From assembly GCA_021775525.1 (NCBI GenBank), contig JAJFHQ010000029.1:1-44504 (forward strand): a stretch of DNA of 44,504 nt, given 5' to 3'. The notes beneath the pieces are model-generated. The model did no database searches. It saw nothing but the letters and a program-made list of their open reading frames with translations, and was not told the origin of the DNA. A program made the position numbers and the translations under genes. Positions 36,478 to 44,368 of this stretch are shown piece after piece; within the stretch, counting starts at the first letter, position 1; every line of letters begins with the position of its first letter. The DNA comes from Hyphomicrobiales bacterium (lineage in GTDB: Bacteria > Pseudomonadota > Alphaproteobacteria > Rhizobiales > Methyloligellaceae).

Positions 36478-37362
36478 TTATTTACCGTTGAAGTGAACTC
36501 GTCCCAGGTTTGACGTGTCATAGCCGTCCAGGGTGCTGGCTTTTTCTGAGAAAGCGCTGGACCGGCAAAATGTCATAAATTTCTGGAACGACTCTTCAAA
36601 CCATTCGCTGCGCCAGATGAGTAGGTCGAAGCGCTCATGCTTGACGGGTACAAAATCGAGCCGGTATTGTTTGGCGACCGACGACAAGCCGAATGTTGCG
36701 TCTGCCTGGCCTTCCAGAACCGCAAGTGCCGCATCTGTTTCTGTGCGGGCCGCGTGAGTGAGATTCAACGACGTCTCGTCCAGTCCCGACTTGGCCAGGA
36801 GATGATCGAGCAGCACCTGGCTGCCGGCCTGGGCCTGCCGGGGTGCGATGCTGAGACCCTCCAAGTCAGCAAACGCGCCAATTTTTTTGGGGTTTCCGGA
36901 TGCAATGATGAGTCCGCGTTCACGCGTCGCCCATTCAACCAGCACGACGGGCTTGCCGGTGAAACGCGCCTCAATGGCGGGCGTATTCCATTCGCCGGTC
37001 GCGCCATCATAAAGATGCAGACCGGTTGCGATGCCCTCGGCGCTTTCGAAACGCTCCAATCCGTCAAGACTGCCATCGAAAAAGGTTGCTATGCCGGATC
37101 CGGAATCTCGTAAGGCCCATTCCAGCAGCGGGTCATGGCTGCCGAGAAAAACGGAAGGGAACAGAGCGGGCAATCCGATATCGCCCGATCCATGTCGCGC
37201 CAGCCAGACATCGATTGCGCTGCGCTGGAACAATAATTTTCCAAGTGCACGGTTGCACGGAATTTCGCCCGACGCCGCCAGGTCATAGACCTTGCGCTCC
37301 TTGATGCGCAGCAGGTCAGCTATTTCCTTCGTGGTGAGATATTCTCCGGCCAGATCAGCCAT
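36478..37362 (-). CDS. HTH (excisionase-type) plus periplasmic-binding-like regulator of oxyanion uptake
   Basis: The 294-residue protein has an N-terminal MerR/excisionase-like helix-turn-helix (YLTTKEIADLLRIKERKVYDLAASG, residues 8-32) with a basic wing (NRALGKLLFQRSAIDVWLARHG). It continues in a PBP-like domain with the TupA/ModA-like stretch GLIIASGNPKKIGAFADL. No signal peptide is present, so the binding domain is cytoplasmic. Such proteins are commonly adjacent to molybdate or tungstate transporters, so it probably senses intracellular tungstate or molybdate and controls tupBCA. The gene is convergent to tupA with only 4 bases between stops. Confidence 0.85.
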   Translation of the reverse strand: MADLAGEYLTTKEIADLLRIKERKVYDLAASGEIPCNRALGKLLFQRSAIDVWLARHGSGDIGLPALFPSVFLGSHDPLLEWALRDSGSGIATFFDGSLDGLERFESAEGIATGLHLYDGATGEWNTPAIEARFTGKPVVLVEWATRERGLIIASGNPKKIGAFADLEGLSIAPRQAQAGSQVLLDHLLAKSGLDETSLNLTHAARTETDAALAVLEGQADATFGLSSVAKQYRLDFVPVKHERFDLLIWRSEWFEESFQKFMTFCRSSAFSEKASTLDGYDTSNLGRVHFNGK

Positions 37363-37538
37363 GAAACGCTCCGGGCACCCTGCATTTTCGCAAATATCGA
37401 TGCGTACTCATGCAAAATCATGTGAAATTTTCATCCAGGACTTATAATGATTTTAGTCCAGCTCGTCACCTTACATGCCAGATTCAGCCGTAAAAATTTC
37501 AAAGATGATGAATCTGCGACCGTGCTTTTTGGGGATGC

Positions 37539-39059
37539 CTAAGCGGTGATGGCGGGTTGTTTTTCATCGGCTGAATGCCCGGCTACCAGCCGGGAAAGCG
37601 GTTCAGAAATCTCGTAGACGCTGGAGACCGCAAGCTCGCGGCCAAAAGGAACGCCATCGCGCTCAGCACGTGCACGTAAATGCTCAGCGTGAATTTCCAG
37701 CACGTCTTTGTCGAAGGGCATATCGCCCGGATCGAGGATGCGCAAATAGCCGTCCGCATCGCGGGCCGGCATCACCGTGCTCTTCACATGCCGGTTGGGT
37801 GACCAGGGAATGTCAACGATTCCGGCTTCGCACGCGCGCACCGTCCCCACCGCAATGTCTCCCTCGCCAATTTCCAGAGTGGCGTCGAGTATCGGGCGTA
37901 CTTCGCGCTTGATCAGATCAACTTCGGTAAGGAATTCGGGGTGTACATCCATGCGGATCTGTCTCGCCAGGTAAACTGCCATGCGCGTTGTGCGCAGGCT
38001 TTCTGCATTGGCCTGCGGTGTCGGAATACCGAATGCTTCATGTGTGCTCTTGGTGGTCACGCTCACCGCACCGCCAATTGCGGCAAGCGTTCCCCCGTAG
38101 GAGACAAGGGCAGCACATTGCGCTTCATCCTGCGGCCATGCCCCCATCCAGTGCAGCGAGATTATGGGTGTTGAGACGTCATCAAATCCGGCCCGTTTCA
38201 GATATTCCTGTGCCAGATCCTTGCAGGCGCGGATCGCTGCAGCGTCCTGGATCAGGTGCAGAGTTTGGCCCATCTCCAGTCCATAACTCTTGACACCTTG
38301 AGCGGCTGCCAGCAGTGCGTCTATCACGCAGGTGATGATTGCTATGGCCGGGGGGATATTGGTGCCTGTCAGGAAACCCGGCTGGCGGCGATGCAGCTCG
38401 ACGCCTTTCTCGTCATAGAGCGCTACGAGGCGGTCGAGATACTGGTAATTTCGAATGCCATCTTCGATGGTCATTTCCTTGGTGTAGGATGTAACATAGG
38501 CCAGTCCGGAGCCAAGATAACCCGTGAACCCGGCAGCGTAACCGACCTCACCCGTGAGACGGGGCATGGAAGTTCCTGACAGCACGATACCCGGCTTGTC
38601 GATGGCCTCAATCAGTCGGCGAGTGCGTCTCGGTCCGTAATTCACCATGGGGAAGCCGTTCAACATCGAGCGACCTTCTTTTTCAGATTCGGTGATCCCC
38701 ATTGCCGCTTGTTCCCAGCGCTCATTGCGGGTGTAGCTGTCTGTGGTGGTCGGCACCACATCGGCTAGCCCTTCCTTGTCGAGCGCCTGCATCAACTCAA
38801 TCTGCAGCTCCAGCGTGCCAAAGCCCCCGCGTGGCTGGGTGAGACAGCGCCCCTCCGCTTCGGCCTGGCGCAGAACCCATGGCAGACGCTTGTGATCGGG
38901 AAGCGAGCGGTGGTAGTCCGCCGCCTCTTCCAGATCGACCTCGGCACCGGTCGGCCAACGCGCCAAATTCTCTTCGCGCAGTTTCTCGAACAGATCCTGG
39001 GAGATTTGCCGGGCAGAAAAGGGCCGCAGTTTCCTATCCAGAGGTGACGCGTAGCTCAT
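37539..39059 (-). CDS. Glutamate-mutase-like catalytic E subunit (MutE/GlmE family) with altered substrate pocket
   Basis: The 506-residue TIM-barrel protein is the large subunit of an adenosylcobalamin-dependent mutase. The ATG at 39059 follows GAGGAAGAG and matches the family start. Compared from memory with Clostridium cochlearium GlmE, these residues are kept: Arg66 (here R77, TQPRGG), Arg100 (R111, DSYTR), Tyr177 (Y188), Tyr181 (Y192) and the cofactor Lys/Glu pair (TKSTHEA). The Arg149 position is L160 and the Glu171 position is L182. Those two contact the substrate carboxylate and amino group in glutamate mutase. It therefore probably rearranges a different acid. It overlaps the MutL gene by 26 bases and ends the operon. 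Confidence 0.9.
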   Translation of the reverse strand: MSYASPLDRKLRPFSARQISQDLFEKLREENLARWPTGAEVDLEEAADYHRSLPDHKRLPWVLRQAEAEGRCLTQPRGGFGTLELQIELMQALDKEGLADVVPTTTDSYTRNERWEQAAMGITESEKEGRSMLNGFPMVNYGPRRTRRLIEAIDKPGIVLSGTSMPRLTGEVGYAAGFTGYLGSGLAYVTSYTKEMTIEDGIRNYQYLDRLVALYDEKGVELHRRQPGFLTGTNIPPAIAIITCVIDALLAAAQGVKSYGLEMGQTLHLIQDAAAIRACKDLAQEYLKRAGFDDVSTPIISLHWMGAWPQDEAQCAALVSYGGTLAAIGGAVSVTTKSTHEAFGIPTPQANAESLRTTRMAVYLARQIRMDVHPEFLTEVDLIKREVRPILDATLEIGEGDIAVGTVRACEAGIVDIPWSPNRHVKSTVMPARDADGYLRILDPGDMPFDKDVLEIHAEHLRARAERDGVPFGRELAVSSVYEISEPLSRLVAGHSADEKQPAITA

Positions 39060-40476
39060 TCTCTTCCTCTTTTCCCGGGCCGTCGTTGACGGGTTCCAGT
39101 GATCCCAATGCAAAATCAAACGCTGCCTCGGGCTCAGCCTCCGCCAACAACCCCACAGCATAGAGGACGTAATTCTTGTCCAGCAATTGCACCGGGTTGC
39201 GTGGGCGCAGGGAGCCCGGCTCGTCCTCGCTATAGAGGCAACCTGAAAGGATCGATGTCGGGTTGTCACCATAAACCAGCGCACCACCTGTACCGATCAC
39301 CGTGGCAACCTGGCTCAGATCCTTACCCCTCTGCGCCGCCACGGGGCCATTGACCGTATGCACAATCTCAACCGTGCCCGCATGGCGCTTCACGGCAATC
39401 TGGATCGCCGCGCGTGCCAGTGCGGCATCAAAGGTACGTTCCTGTTTCCCCCCTGGAAGGTGTTCCACATCCCTGGCGATCCCCTCCAGTAGCGCGTCGA
39501 TCTCACCAACTGATATTCCGGCACGTGTGGCCACTGCCTTCCGGCCAGCGGCCTCGACTATAGCGCCTGCATTGTGGCGCATTCCAAGATCCCCTTCGAC
39601 GGTACGTTTCATGAAGGGCTCCGGCAGGCCCTGCTGCAGGATACGACCCTCGGTAGGCAAGCCATCTGCCAGCGAATGCACATCGGTTGTGGCGCCGCCG
39701 ATATCGACCAGCAAAAGGGGGCCGAGACCTTCTCGCCCCGGCGCACCCTCGCTCAGCAGTCTGGCCGCTTCGAGCACGGCCGCCGGGGTAGGCATCAGCA
39801 GTTGATCGAAAAAATCATTCGCCCGGTCCAGGCCCTTGGCGTGGACGATGCGCTCAATGAATACGGAGCGGATTGCGGCTCGCGCAGGTTCGATATCCAG
39901 CGTTCCAAGAGCCGGCATGACATTGTTGCTCACGCGCACGTCCTTGCCGGCCTCCCTCAGGAACTGTTCAGCCTCATCGGCTGCCGACTTGTTGCCTGCC
40001 ACTATGATGGGGCAGGCAAGTTCTGAGGCGGCCATCATTTCCGTATTATGGAGAATGACCTCCGAATTGCCTCCATCCGTGCCCCCGGCGAGCAGGAGTA
40101 TGTCCGGATCATGGGCTATGATATTGGCCACATCGCGTTTCGAGAGTGTGTGGGCGAACGTATCCACCAGCCGCGCGCCTGCACCGAGCGCTGCGAGGCG
40201 CGCGGCTTCTGCGGTTAGCTCTTTCACGAGGCCGACCGTCACCATCTTCAGACCGCCAGCAGCGCTGGAACAGGCCAGGCGGTATTTGAAATCGGGGAGG
40301 GCACCCAGCCGCTCCTCAAGATTATCGAGCGCCGTTTGCATGCCGACGGTGATGTCGATGGTCACGGTTGATGGTCCTTGGCCGGACCCAAGTAGTATTC
40401 CATTGCCCAGGTCGACCGCGCGCAGCTTAGTATAGGTGCTGCCAAAATCGATCAAAAGGGCCGCGGGATCACTCAT
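39034..40476 (-). CDS. MutL/GlmL ATPase, mutase-associated
   Basis: The 480-residue ASKHA-fold protein has the phosphate-1 motif [11 protein letters not shown] (7-17), a second nucleotide motif [15 protein letters not shown] near 249-263, and [15 protein letters not shown]. GlmL/MutL sits between the two mutase subunit genes in glutamate mutase operons and is thought to help keep the B12 enzyme active, probably by cofactor exchange. It shares ATGA (40473-40476) with the S-subunit stop. Diol-dehydratase-type reactivases are related folds, but gene order fits MutL. Confidence 0.92.
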   Translation of the reverse strand: MSDPAALLIDFGSTYTKLRAVDLGNGILLGSGQGPSTVTIDITVGMQTALDNLEERLGALPDFKYRLACSSAAGGLKMVTVGLVKELTAEAARLAALGAGARLVDTFAHTLSKRDVANIIAHDPDILLLAGGTDGGNSEVILHNTEMMAASELACPIIVAGNKSAADEAEQFLREAGKDVRVSNNVMPALGTLDIEPARAAIRSVFIERIVHAKGLDRANDFFDQLLMPTPAAVLEAARLLSEGAPGREGLGPLLLVDIGGATTDVHSLADGLPTEGRILQQGLPEPFMKRTVEGDLGMRHNAGAIVEAAGRKAVATRAGISVGEIDALLEGIARDVEHLPGGKQERTFDAALARAAIQIAVKRHAGTVEIVHTVNGPVAAQRGKDLSQVATVIGTGGALVYGDNPTSILSGCLYSEDEPGSLRPRNPVQLLDKNYVLYAVGLLAEAEPEAAFDFALGSLEPVNDGPGKEEENELRVTSG

Positions 40477-40931
40477 CTGGCTTCTGCTCCGACATCGGCC
40501 TCCCGCTTGGCGAAATCTTCATTGAGCAATTGGATTACTGCGTCAGTTCGGGTGCCGGGAGGAAAGGCGCGGTCAAATCCCATCTCCAGAAATCGCTGTT
40601 CCACACCGTCCCAGTTCTGCTTTCCGACGACGAGATTGCCGCCGACATAGAGCAGGATATTTTGCAGTCCGGCCTCCACACAGAGGTCGCGAAAGCCCCT
40701 GCAATCGAGTTCACCCTGACCATAAAGCGAGGACACCATAATGCCGTCAGCGGCGGTCTCGATAGCGGCCTTGATGAAGTCTTCAGCCGGTGTAAGCGCG
40801 CCGAGGGTGACGACGTGATAGCCCGCATCTTCGAGCGCCATGGACAATATCCGGTTGCCGACGATGTGCGTGTCGGAGCCGATCACACCGGTCACCAACG
40901 TGCGCTTGCCCCTTTCCGGTGATGCAGTCAT
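40473..40931 (-). CDS. B12-binding mutase S subunit (MutS/GlmS-like)
   Basis: The 152-residue protein has the cobalamin-binding motif D-x-H-x2-G in [12 protein letters not shown] (18-29), then the loop [11 protein letters not shown] and [12 protein letters not shown]. Over its whole length it is very like the Clostridium glutamate mutase S subunit. It carries the cobalamin in the lower-axial His-on form and joins the E subunit at the active site. Its start overlaps the stop of the upstream enolase-superfamily gene (ATGA). The strong conservation contrasts with the changed pocket of the E subunit. It should not be confused with the DNA-repair MutS. Confidence 0.93.
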   Translation of the reverse strand: MTASPERGKRTLVTGVIGSDTHIVGNRILSMALEDAGYHVVTLGALTPAEDFIKAAIETAADGIMVSSLYGQGELDCRGFRDLCVEAGLQNILLYVGGNLVVGKQNWDGVEQRFLEMGFDRAFPPGTRTDAVIQLLNEDFAKREADVGAEAR

Positions 40932-42019
40932 GTCGCTGCCTCGATCATCTGGCTGGTCCTGTCGAACTGCGCCGATTGAACCGTCACTTCATCTAGCGCC
41001 CCCTCATCAAGCTGCGGTTCACTGTCCGGGTATAGCTGAAGGGCCCCCGATTCAACATGGAGCGGAGGGTGGCAAAGCGGCTTGGATGGCCGCAGAAAAC
41101 CGTTCATCTCACCCGCGTTGCGGATATGCCTATGAGCGACACAAGCCTCCATCCAGCAGCCAATGTCGCTGGCAACACCGTTGCCCAGCACCGGCTCCAT
41201 GCCAAGCTCGCGGATGAGGGCAAGCTCTGATTCAAGCCGGGTCAGGCTGACGCATTTCATCAGCTTCAGTTTGACGAAGGCGGCGCCGATCAGTGCGGCA
41301 CGCCTGATCTCGGTCTCACTGTAAATGGATTCATCCAGCATGAGCGGTACGCAGCAGATTTTTGATACGGCTTCCAGCGACTCCCAGTCATCAGCATGGC
41401 AGGGCTGTTCGAGCAGCTCGATATCCTCCGGATTTACATCCGCGGCAAAGCGGCAGCCATCATCCCGATCATAACCCTGGTTGGCATCAATCCGTAGTCT
41501 TGCCCGCCCGGCATTGCAGCGTTGGATAAACCGCACGCGCTCCAGATCGCGCTCGACATCGAATCCGACCTTTATCTTGAGCGTTTCAAAGCCGGCGGCC
41601 ACGGCCTTTTCGATCTCGTGCGCAATGCCATCATTGTCCACGGCATTGATGCCAGCCAATAGGGGGATGGGTACTGGGTTTTCAACCTGAAGCGCCGGGT
41701 GACGCTCGAGCATTTCTATCGCCGTGGTGAAGGCCGTTGCAGTAAAAGGCGCTGATTTCAGGTCGTTTGCGATGGCGGATTTTGCCGCCTCGCAACTTAT
41801 GCCGGGCAACGCCTTCGCCATCTCAAGCGCGCGCGCCCAGCTATCAGAGATGGTTTCGTCCGTGTAACCGGTCAGGATAGTGGCTTCACCAGCGCCGCGA
41901 CGCCCATCGGAGACGACATGAACGAGAATGGTGTCGAAATGGGAGACCGGGCCGAAGGCCAGCTTGTAGGGCGTGTGCAGCGGAATCCGCAAAAGTCTGA
42001 GCGAAATGTCATCTATCAT
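40928..42019 (-). CDS. Enolase-superfamily (muconate-lactonizing-enzyme subgroup) enzyme in the mutase operon
   Basis: The 363-residue protein has the N-terminal capping domain and a (beta/alpha)7-beta barrel with the MLE-subgroup residues: K-x-K in ETLKIKVGF near 145-153, metal ligands in RIDANQGY (Asp), ELLEQPC (Glu) and MLDESI (Asp), and a final Lys in KLKLMKCVS. This lysine pair on both sides of the active site is the racemase/epimerase/cycloisomerase arrangement. Methylaspartate ammonia-lyase, the usual partner of glutamate mutase, uses a His and one Lys instead. It is the first gene of the coupled operon with the mutase genes, so it probably makes or uses the mutase substrate. Dipeptide epimerase or N-acylamino acid racemase-like chemistry are possible alternatives; the DxD motif of Ala-Glu epimerases was not seen. 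Confidence 0.85.
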   Translation of the reverse strand: MIDDISLRLLRIPLHTPYKLAFGPVSHFDTILVHVVSDGRRGAGEATILTGYTDETISDSWARALEMAKALPGISCEAAKSAIANDLKSAPFTATAFTTAIEMLERHPALQVENPVPIPLLAGINAVDNDGIAHEIEKAVAAGFETLKIKVGFDVERDLERVRFIQRCNAGRARLRIDANQGYDRDDGCRFAADVNPEDIELLEQPCHADDWESLEAVSKICCVPLMLDESIYSETEIRRAALIGAAFVKLKLMKCVSLTRLESELALIRELGMEPVLGNGVASDIGCWMEACVAHRHIRNAGEMNGFLRPSKPLCHPPLHVESGALQLYPDSEPQLDEGALDEVTVQSAQFDRTSQMIEAAT

Positions 42020-42090
42020 CGGTAAACAATACCGTTTGAAACCCTGCCAAGTCTGTCAGCAAGCTTACACCAGGCATGGCATTGTCGCGA

Positions 42091-42104
42091 TGGCTCAGGA
42101 GCCA
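42091..42104. promoter_or_regulatory. Palindrome TGGCTC-AG-GAGCCA upstream of the mutase operon
   Basis: The 6-bp dyad lies between tRNA-Thr and the operon start at 42019, about 72-85 bases upstream of the ATG. It could be an operator or a small hairpin from processing of the tRNA transcript. No T-tract follows on the minus strand. Confidence 0.3.
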
Positions 42105-42161
42105 ACTTAATGCAGTAGCGCTTACAATAAGACACGGATTGGTAACAGCGGGGGAGAAAAA

Positions 42162-42237
42162 TGGTGCCGGCTGGAGGATTCGAACCCCCGACCTACTGAT
42201 TACAAATCAGCCGCTCTACCAACTGAGCTAAGCCGGC
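42162..42237 (-). tRNA. tRNA-Thr (anticodon TGT)
   Basis: On the minus strand the 76-base sequence starts GCCGGCTTAGCTCAGTTGG, carries the anticodon TGT in the loop TTTGTAA between CTGAT-like stem arms, has the T-arm GGGGGTTCGAATCCTCC and ends in encoded CCA. It lies upstream of the mutase operon on the same strand, 142 bases away. Confidence 0.97.
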
Positions 42238-42464
42238 AACAGTGCCCGTGAAAATTAGGGCCGCCTGGTGGGCTGATAGGCCAAAACCGCATCAGTCTCA
42301 ATGGCGAATTGCGCACATATCCCCGTTTGACAGGAATATCAAGATAGAGCCCGGTTCAGGAGCCGTCTTAACCAGTCGCGATTCTTTGATCGGGACTCTA
42401 AGCACCTTCCGGGTTAAGATACTTTTGCCGGGGGTATATAGTTTGATGCACCAGGGAGGCGTCA

Positions 42465-42842
42465 ATGAAGTTGCGAAGCGTTGCTCTCGCTTGCGCGTTT
42501 GTTCTGGCATTGGTTTTTGCCAAAACTGAAAAAGCGGAAGCAGGCACTTACATATCCATCAGTCCGTATGGACTGCATCTCAATATCGGGCATGGCTATT
42601 ATCCGTCAAGGCGGTATTACCAGCCCTATTATGGCTACCGGAGCTCTTATTACAGGCCCTACCGGAAGCATTATTACGGGTCGTATTACCCAAGCAGCAG
42701 GTATTACTACAAGAAACGCCACTACAGGCGGCACCGCGCACACCATTACAAAAAGCGCCGCCATTACAGGCGCCACAGGCATGTGAGGCACCATTACCGG
42801 AAGTACCGCCGTCATTACCGTCGTTACAGGCGTCACTGGTAG
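42465..42842 (+). CDS. Secreted Tyr/Arg/His-rich low-complexity protein
   Basis: The 125-residue protein has a signal peptide (residues 1-26, cleavage after AEA) and then a short conserved-looking start TYISISPYGLHLNIGHGYYP. The rest is built of YY, RRH, RYY and KKR units: the middle is rich in Tyr, the C-terminal third is almost only His, Arg, Lys and Tyr, ending in RRYRRHW. The mature protein is extremely basic. An AGGGAGG site lies before the ATG (42451-42457) and a strong terminator follows, so it is a single-gene unit. I do not recognise a family with known function. Candidate roles are envelope or polyanion binding, metal binding through His, or Tyr cross-linking, all inference. Confidence 0.78.
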   Translation: MKLRSVALACAFVLALVFAKTEKAEAGTYISISPYGLHLNIGHGYYPSRRYYQPYYGYRSSYYRPYRKHYYGSYYPSSRYYYKKRHYRRHRAHHYKKRRHYRRHRHVRHHYRKYRRHYRRYRRHW

Positions 42843-42897
42843 GTGTTTGGTTGCGGCCTCTTCGCTGAAAAGCGTGAGCGGTCAGTTAGGTGTTATA

Positions 42898-42933
42898 AAC
42901 TCCCGGGGCCATTCCAGCTCCCGGGAGTTTTTA
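42898..42933. terminator. Bidirectional intrinsic terminator between the secreted basic protein and rlmB
   Basis: AACTCCCGGG (42898-42907) and CCCGGGAGTT (42920-42929) form a perfect 10-bp stem with a 12-base loop, followed by TTTATT. The reverse strand has weaker A/T flanks. It ends the gene at 42465-42842 and, on the other strand, overlaps the end of the RNA methyltransferase gene. Confidence 0.88.
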
Positions 42934-43707
42934 TTGTCCATGAGCTCCAATTGCGAGCGTATGAAGAGCCACGGCAGCCGCGTTCGATACGTTGAGGCTC
43001 TTTAACGGACCAGGCGTCGTCAGCCGGCACATCAGGTCACAATTTTCTGCCGTTAGCCGTCGTAGACCCTTGTGTTCCGCGCCAAGGACCAGAGCGATAG
43101 GGGGCTGAAGGCTGGCCGTCTCAAGAGCTTCAACAGCCTCACCATCCAGACCAATCCGCAGCACGCCAGTTTTTCCCAACTCTGTAAGCATACGGGCCAG
43201 GTTGGCTACATGGATGACCGGGACCTTTTCCACGGCACCCGACGCCGCCTTCGCCAGCGTTCCATCAAGGGGAGGGCTGTTGCGCCGGGTCATGAGGAGA
43301 GCGCTGGCATTAAAGGCGGCAGCGGAACGCAGGATTGCTCCGACATTGTGCGGATCTGTGACCTGGTCCAGAACGATCAGTGGTTTGCCGAGCGCCGCCT
43401 CTTGCACAACCTCGTCGAGAAGAACCTGCTCTAGCGGTGCAGCTTCGATCATCACGCCCTGGTGGACGGCGTCTGCGCCCAGCTTTTTCGACAAAGTGGC
43501 GGCCGGGACTTCATTCGCTGTGATCGGGAGATGCCCCAGCGCGGCGTTCAGCCGATCGCAACCATTCCGGGTGGCGTGGAGGGCCAGCACCGTCCGTTTG
43601 GGGTTGGCGAGGGCTGCACACACCGCATGGACGCCATAGATTTGTTCGACCAAAGCCGAAGGGGCTTGGCGCTTGTGAGTTGATCCGTGCCGGTTATGTT
43701 TTCTCAT
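42931..43707 (-). CDS. rlmB: 23S rRNA (guanosine-2'-O)-methyltransferase, RlmB/SpoU family
   Basis: The 258-residue SPOUT methyltransferase has the N-terminal substrate-binding domain (IYGVHAVCAAL near 24-34) and the knotted SAM domain with motif 1 LIVLDQVTDPHNVGAILRSAAAF, motif 2 LVLGAEHKGLRRL and motif 3 PLKSLNVSNAAAVALH. RlmB methylates G2251 of 23S rRNA in E. coli. I start at the ATG at 43707 (MRKHNRHG), which gives the family length; an in-frame start at 43884 would add 59 residues without family resemblance. Its location next to tRNA-Tyr, tRNA-Gly and tuf is conserved in alphaproteobacteria, to my recollection. Confidence 0.92.
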   Translation of the reverse strand: MRKHNRHGSTHKRQAPSALVEQIYGVHAVCAALANPKRTVLALHATRNGCDRLNAALGHLPITANEVPAATLSKKLGADAVHQGVMIEAAPLEQVLLDEVVQEAALGKPLIVLDQVTDPHNVGAILRSAAAFNASALLMTRRNSPPLDGTLAKAASGAVEKVPVIHVANLARMLTELGKTGVLRIGLDGEAVEALETASLQPPIALVLGAEHKGLRRLTAENCDLMCRLTTPGPLKSLNVSNAAAVALHTLAIGAHGQ

Positions 43708-43972
43708 GGGGTCCGAGGGTTCCAAGGTTGAGTATTCTGTAATTTCAGGGAACGATTTGGTGCCCCTAGCGAAGCCTTGACTGACCAATATCACAACATA
43801 AGAGTATTCATCCGCTAGTTCGGTGTGATCATGCCAATAGAAACCGCGGACCCCGCTCAAAGATTCCACCTGAAAACATAGCAATCTGGCCGTAAAACTT
43901 GATCCAACGGCTGGTTTGGCAACGGAACCGCGTCAAACCGGCGTTTTTTTGACTATTTTCCATGATTTACAG

Positions 43973-44001
43973 TTGACAGAAGGGGTCTGTCTTTACATAA
44001 A
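43973..44001 (+). promoter_or_regulatory. Strong sigma-70 promoter for the tRNA-tuf transcript
   Basis: TTGACA (43973-43978) with a 17-base spacer and CATAAA (43996-44001). This is a consensus -35 box and a one-off -10 box, as expected for a highly expressed tRNA/tuf unit. Confidence 0.6.
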
Positions 44002-44013
44002 CCCATTTAGAGA

Positions 44014-44040
44014 CCCTGCCGGTGACGGCGGGGCATTTTT
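44014..44040 (+). terminator. Terminator-like stem-loop between the promoter and tRNA-Tyr
   Basis: CCCTGCC (44014-44020) pairs with GGCGGGG (44027-44033) through a 6-base loop with one G-U pair, followed by CATTTTTG. It starts only about 5-13 bases after the likely transcription start. It may be an attenuator, a 5' leader processing signal, or yield a very short RNA. Confidence 0.5.
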
Positions 44041-44066
44041 GTGTGGATAAATTCATACCAGTTTGA

Positions 44067-44151
44067 GGAGGGGTGCCCGAGTGGCTAAAGGGGACGGGCT
44101 GTAAACCCGTTGGCTATGCCTACGTTGGTTCGAATCCAACCCCCTCCACCA
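44067..44151 (+). tRNA. tRNA-Tyr (anticodon GTA)
   Basis: An 85-base class II tRNA: acceptor GGAGGGG/CCCCTCC, anticodon stem ACGGG/CCCGT around loop CTGTAAA, a long variable arm, T-arm with GGTTCGAATCC and encoded CCA. Confidence 0.97.
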
Positions 44152-44231
44152 TTTGGAGAATTGGAATTCGGTATTTTTGAGGGTCAGATTTCGTATTGAG
44201 TTTTTGAATATACGACCTCGGGTTTTTGAAA

Positions 44232-44305
44232 GCGGGTGTAGCTCAATGGTAGAGCAGCAGCCTTCCAAGCTGAATACGAGGGTTCGATTCCCTTCACCCG
44301 CTCCA
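44232..44305 (+). tRNA. tRNA-Gly (anticodon TCC)
   Basis: A 74-base tRNA: acceptor GCGGGTG/CACCCGC, D-arm GCTC/GAGC, anticodon TCC in loop CTTCCAA, T-arm with GGTTCGATTCC and encoded CCA. It follows tRNA-Tyr by 80 bases and is probably co-transcribed with it and tuf. Confidence 0.97.
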
Positions 44306-44368
44306 ATTTTCGGCGGACGACTGGTTGAGATAGGTTTTTAAAACAGCAGCTTACAAAGAGAAGACGAC

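Larger units (their letters stand above)
43708..44066. other. 359-bp region between rlmB and tRNA-Tyr
   Basis: It holds the leftward promoter region of rlmB, not resolvable by eye, and the rightward tRNA promoter and stem-loop listed separately. The open extension of the rlmB frame to 43884 is not convincing as coding. Nothing else is seen. Confidence 0.55.

Noticed and set aside
37539-40931. DNA mismatch repair genes mutS and mutL
   Set aside because: The names coincide only; the proteins are a B12-binding subunit and an ASKHA ATPase, not repair proteins.
42020-42161. Cobalamin riboswitch ahead of the B12-dependent mutase operon
   Set aside because: Only 142 bases are available before tRNA-Thr and no B12-box-like core was seen.
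42465-42842. Tandem DNA repeat or CRISPR-like array
   Set aside because: The repetitiveness is at the codon level in a protein with a signal peptide; units are irregular and there are no spacers.
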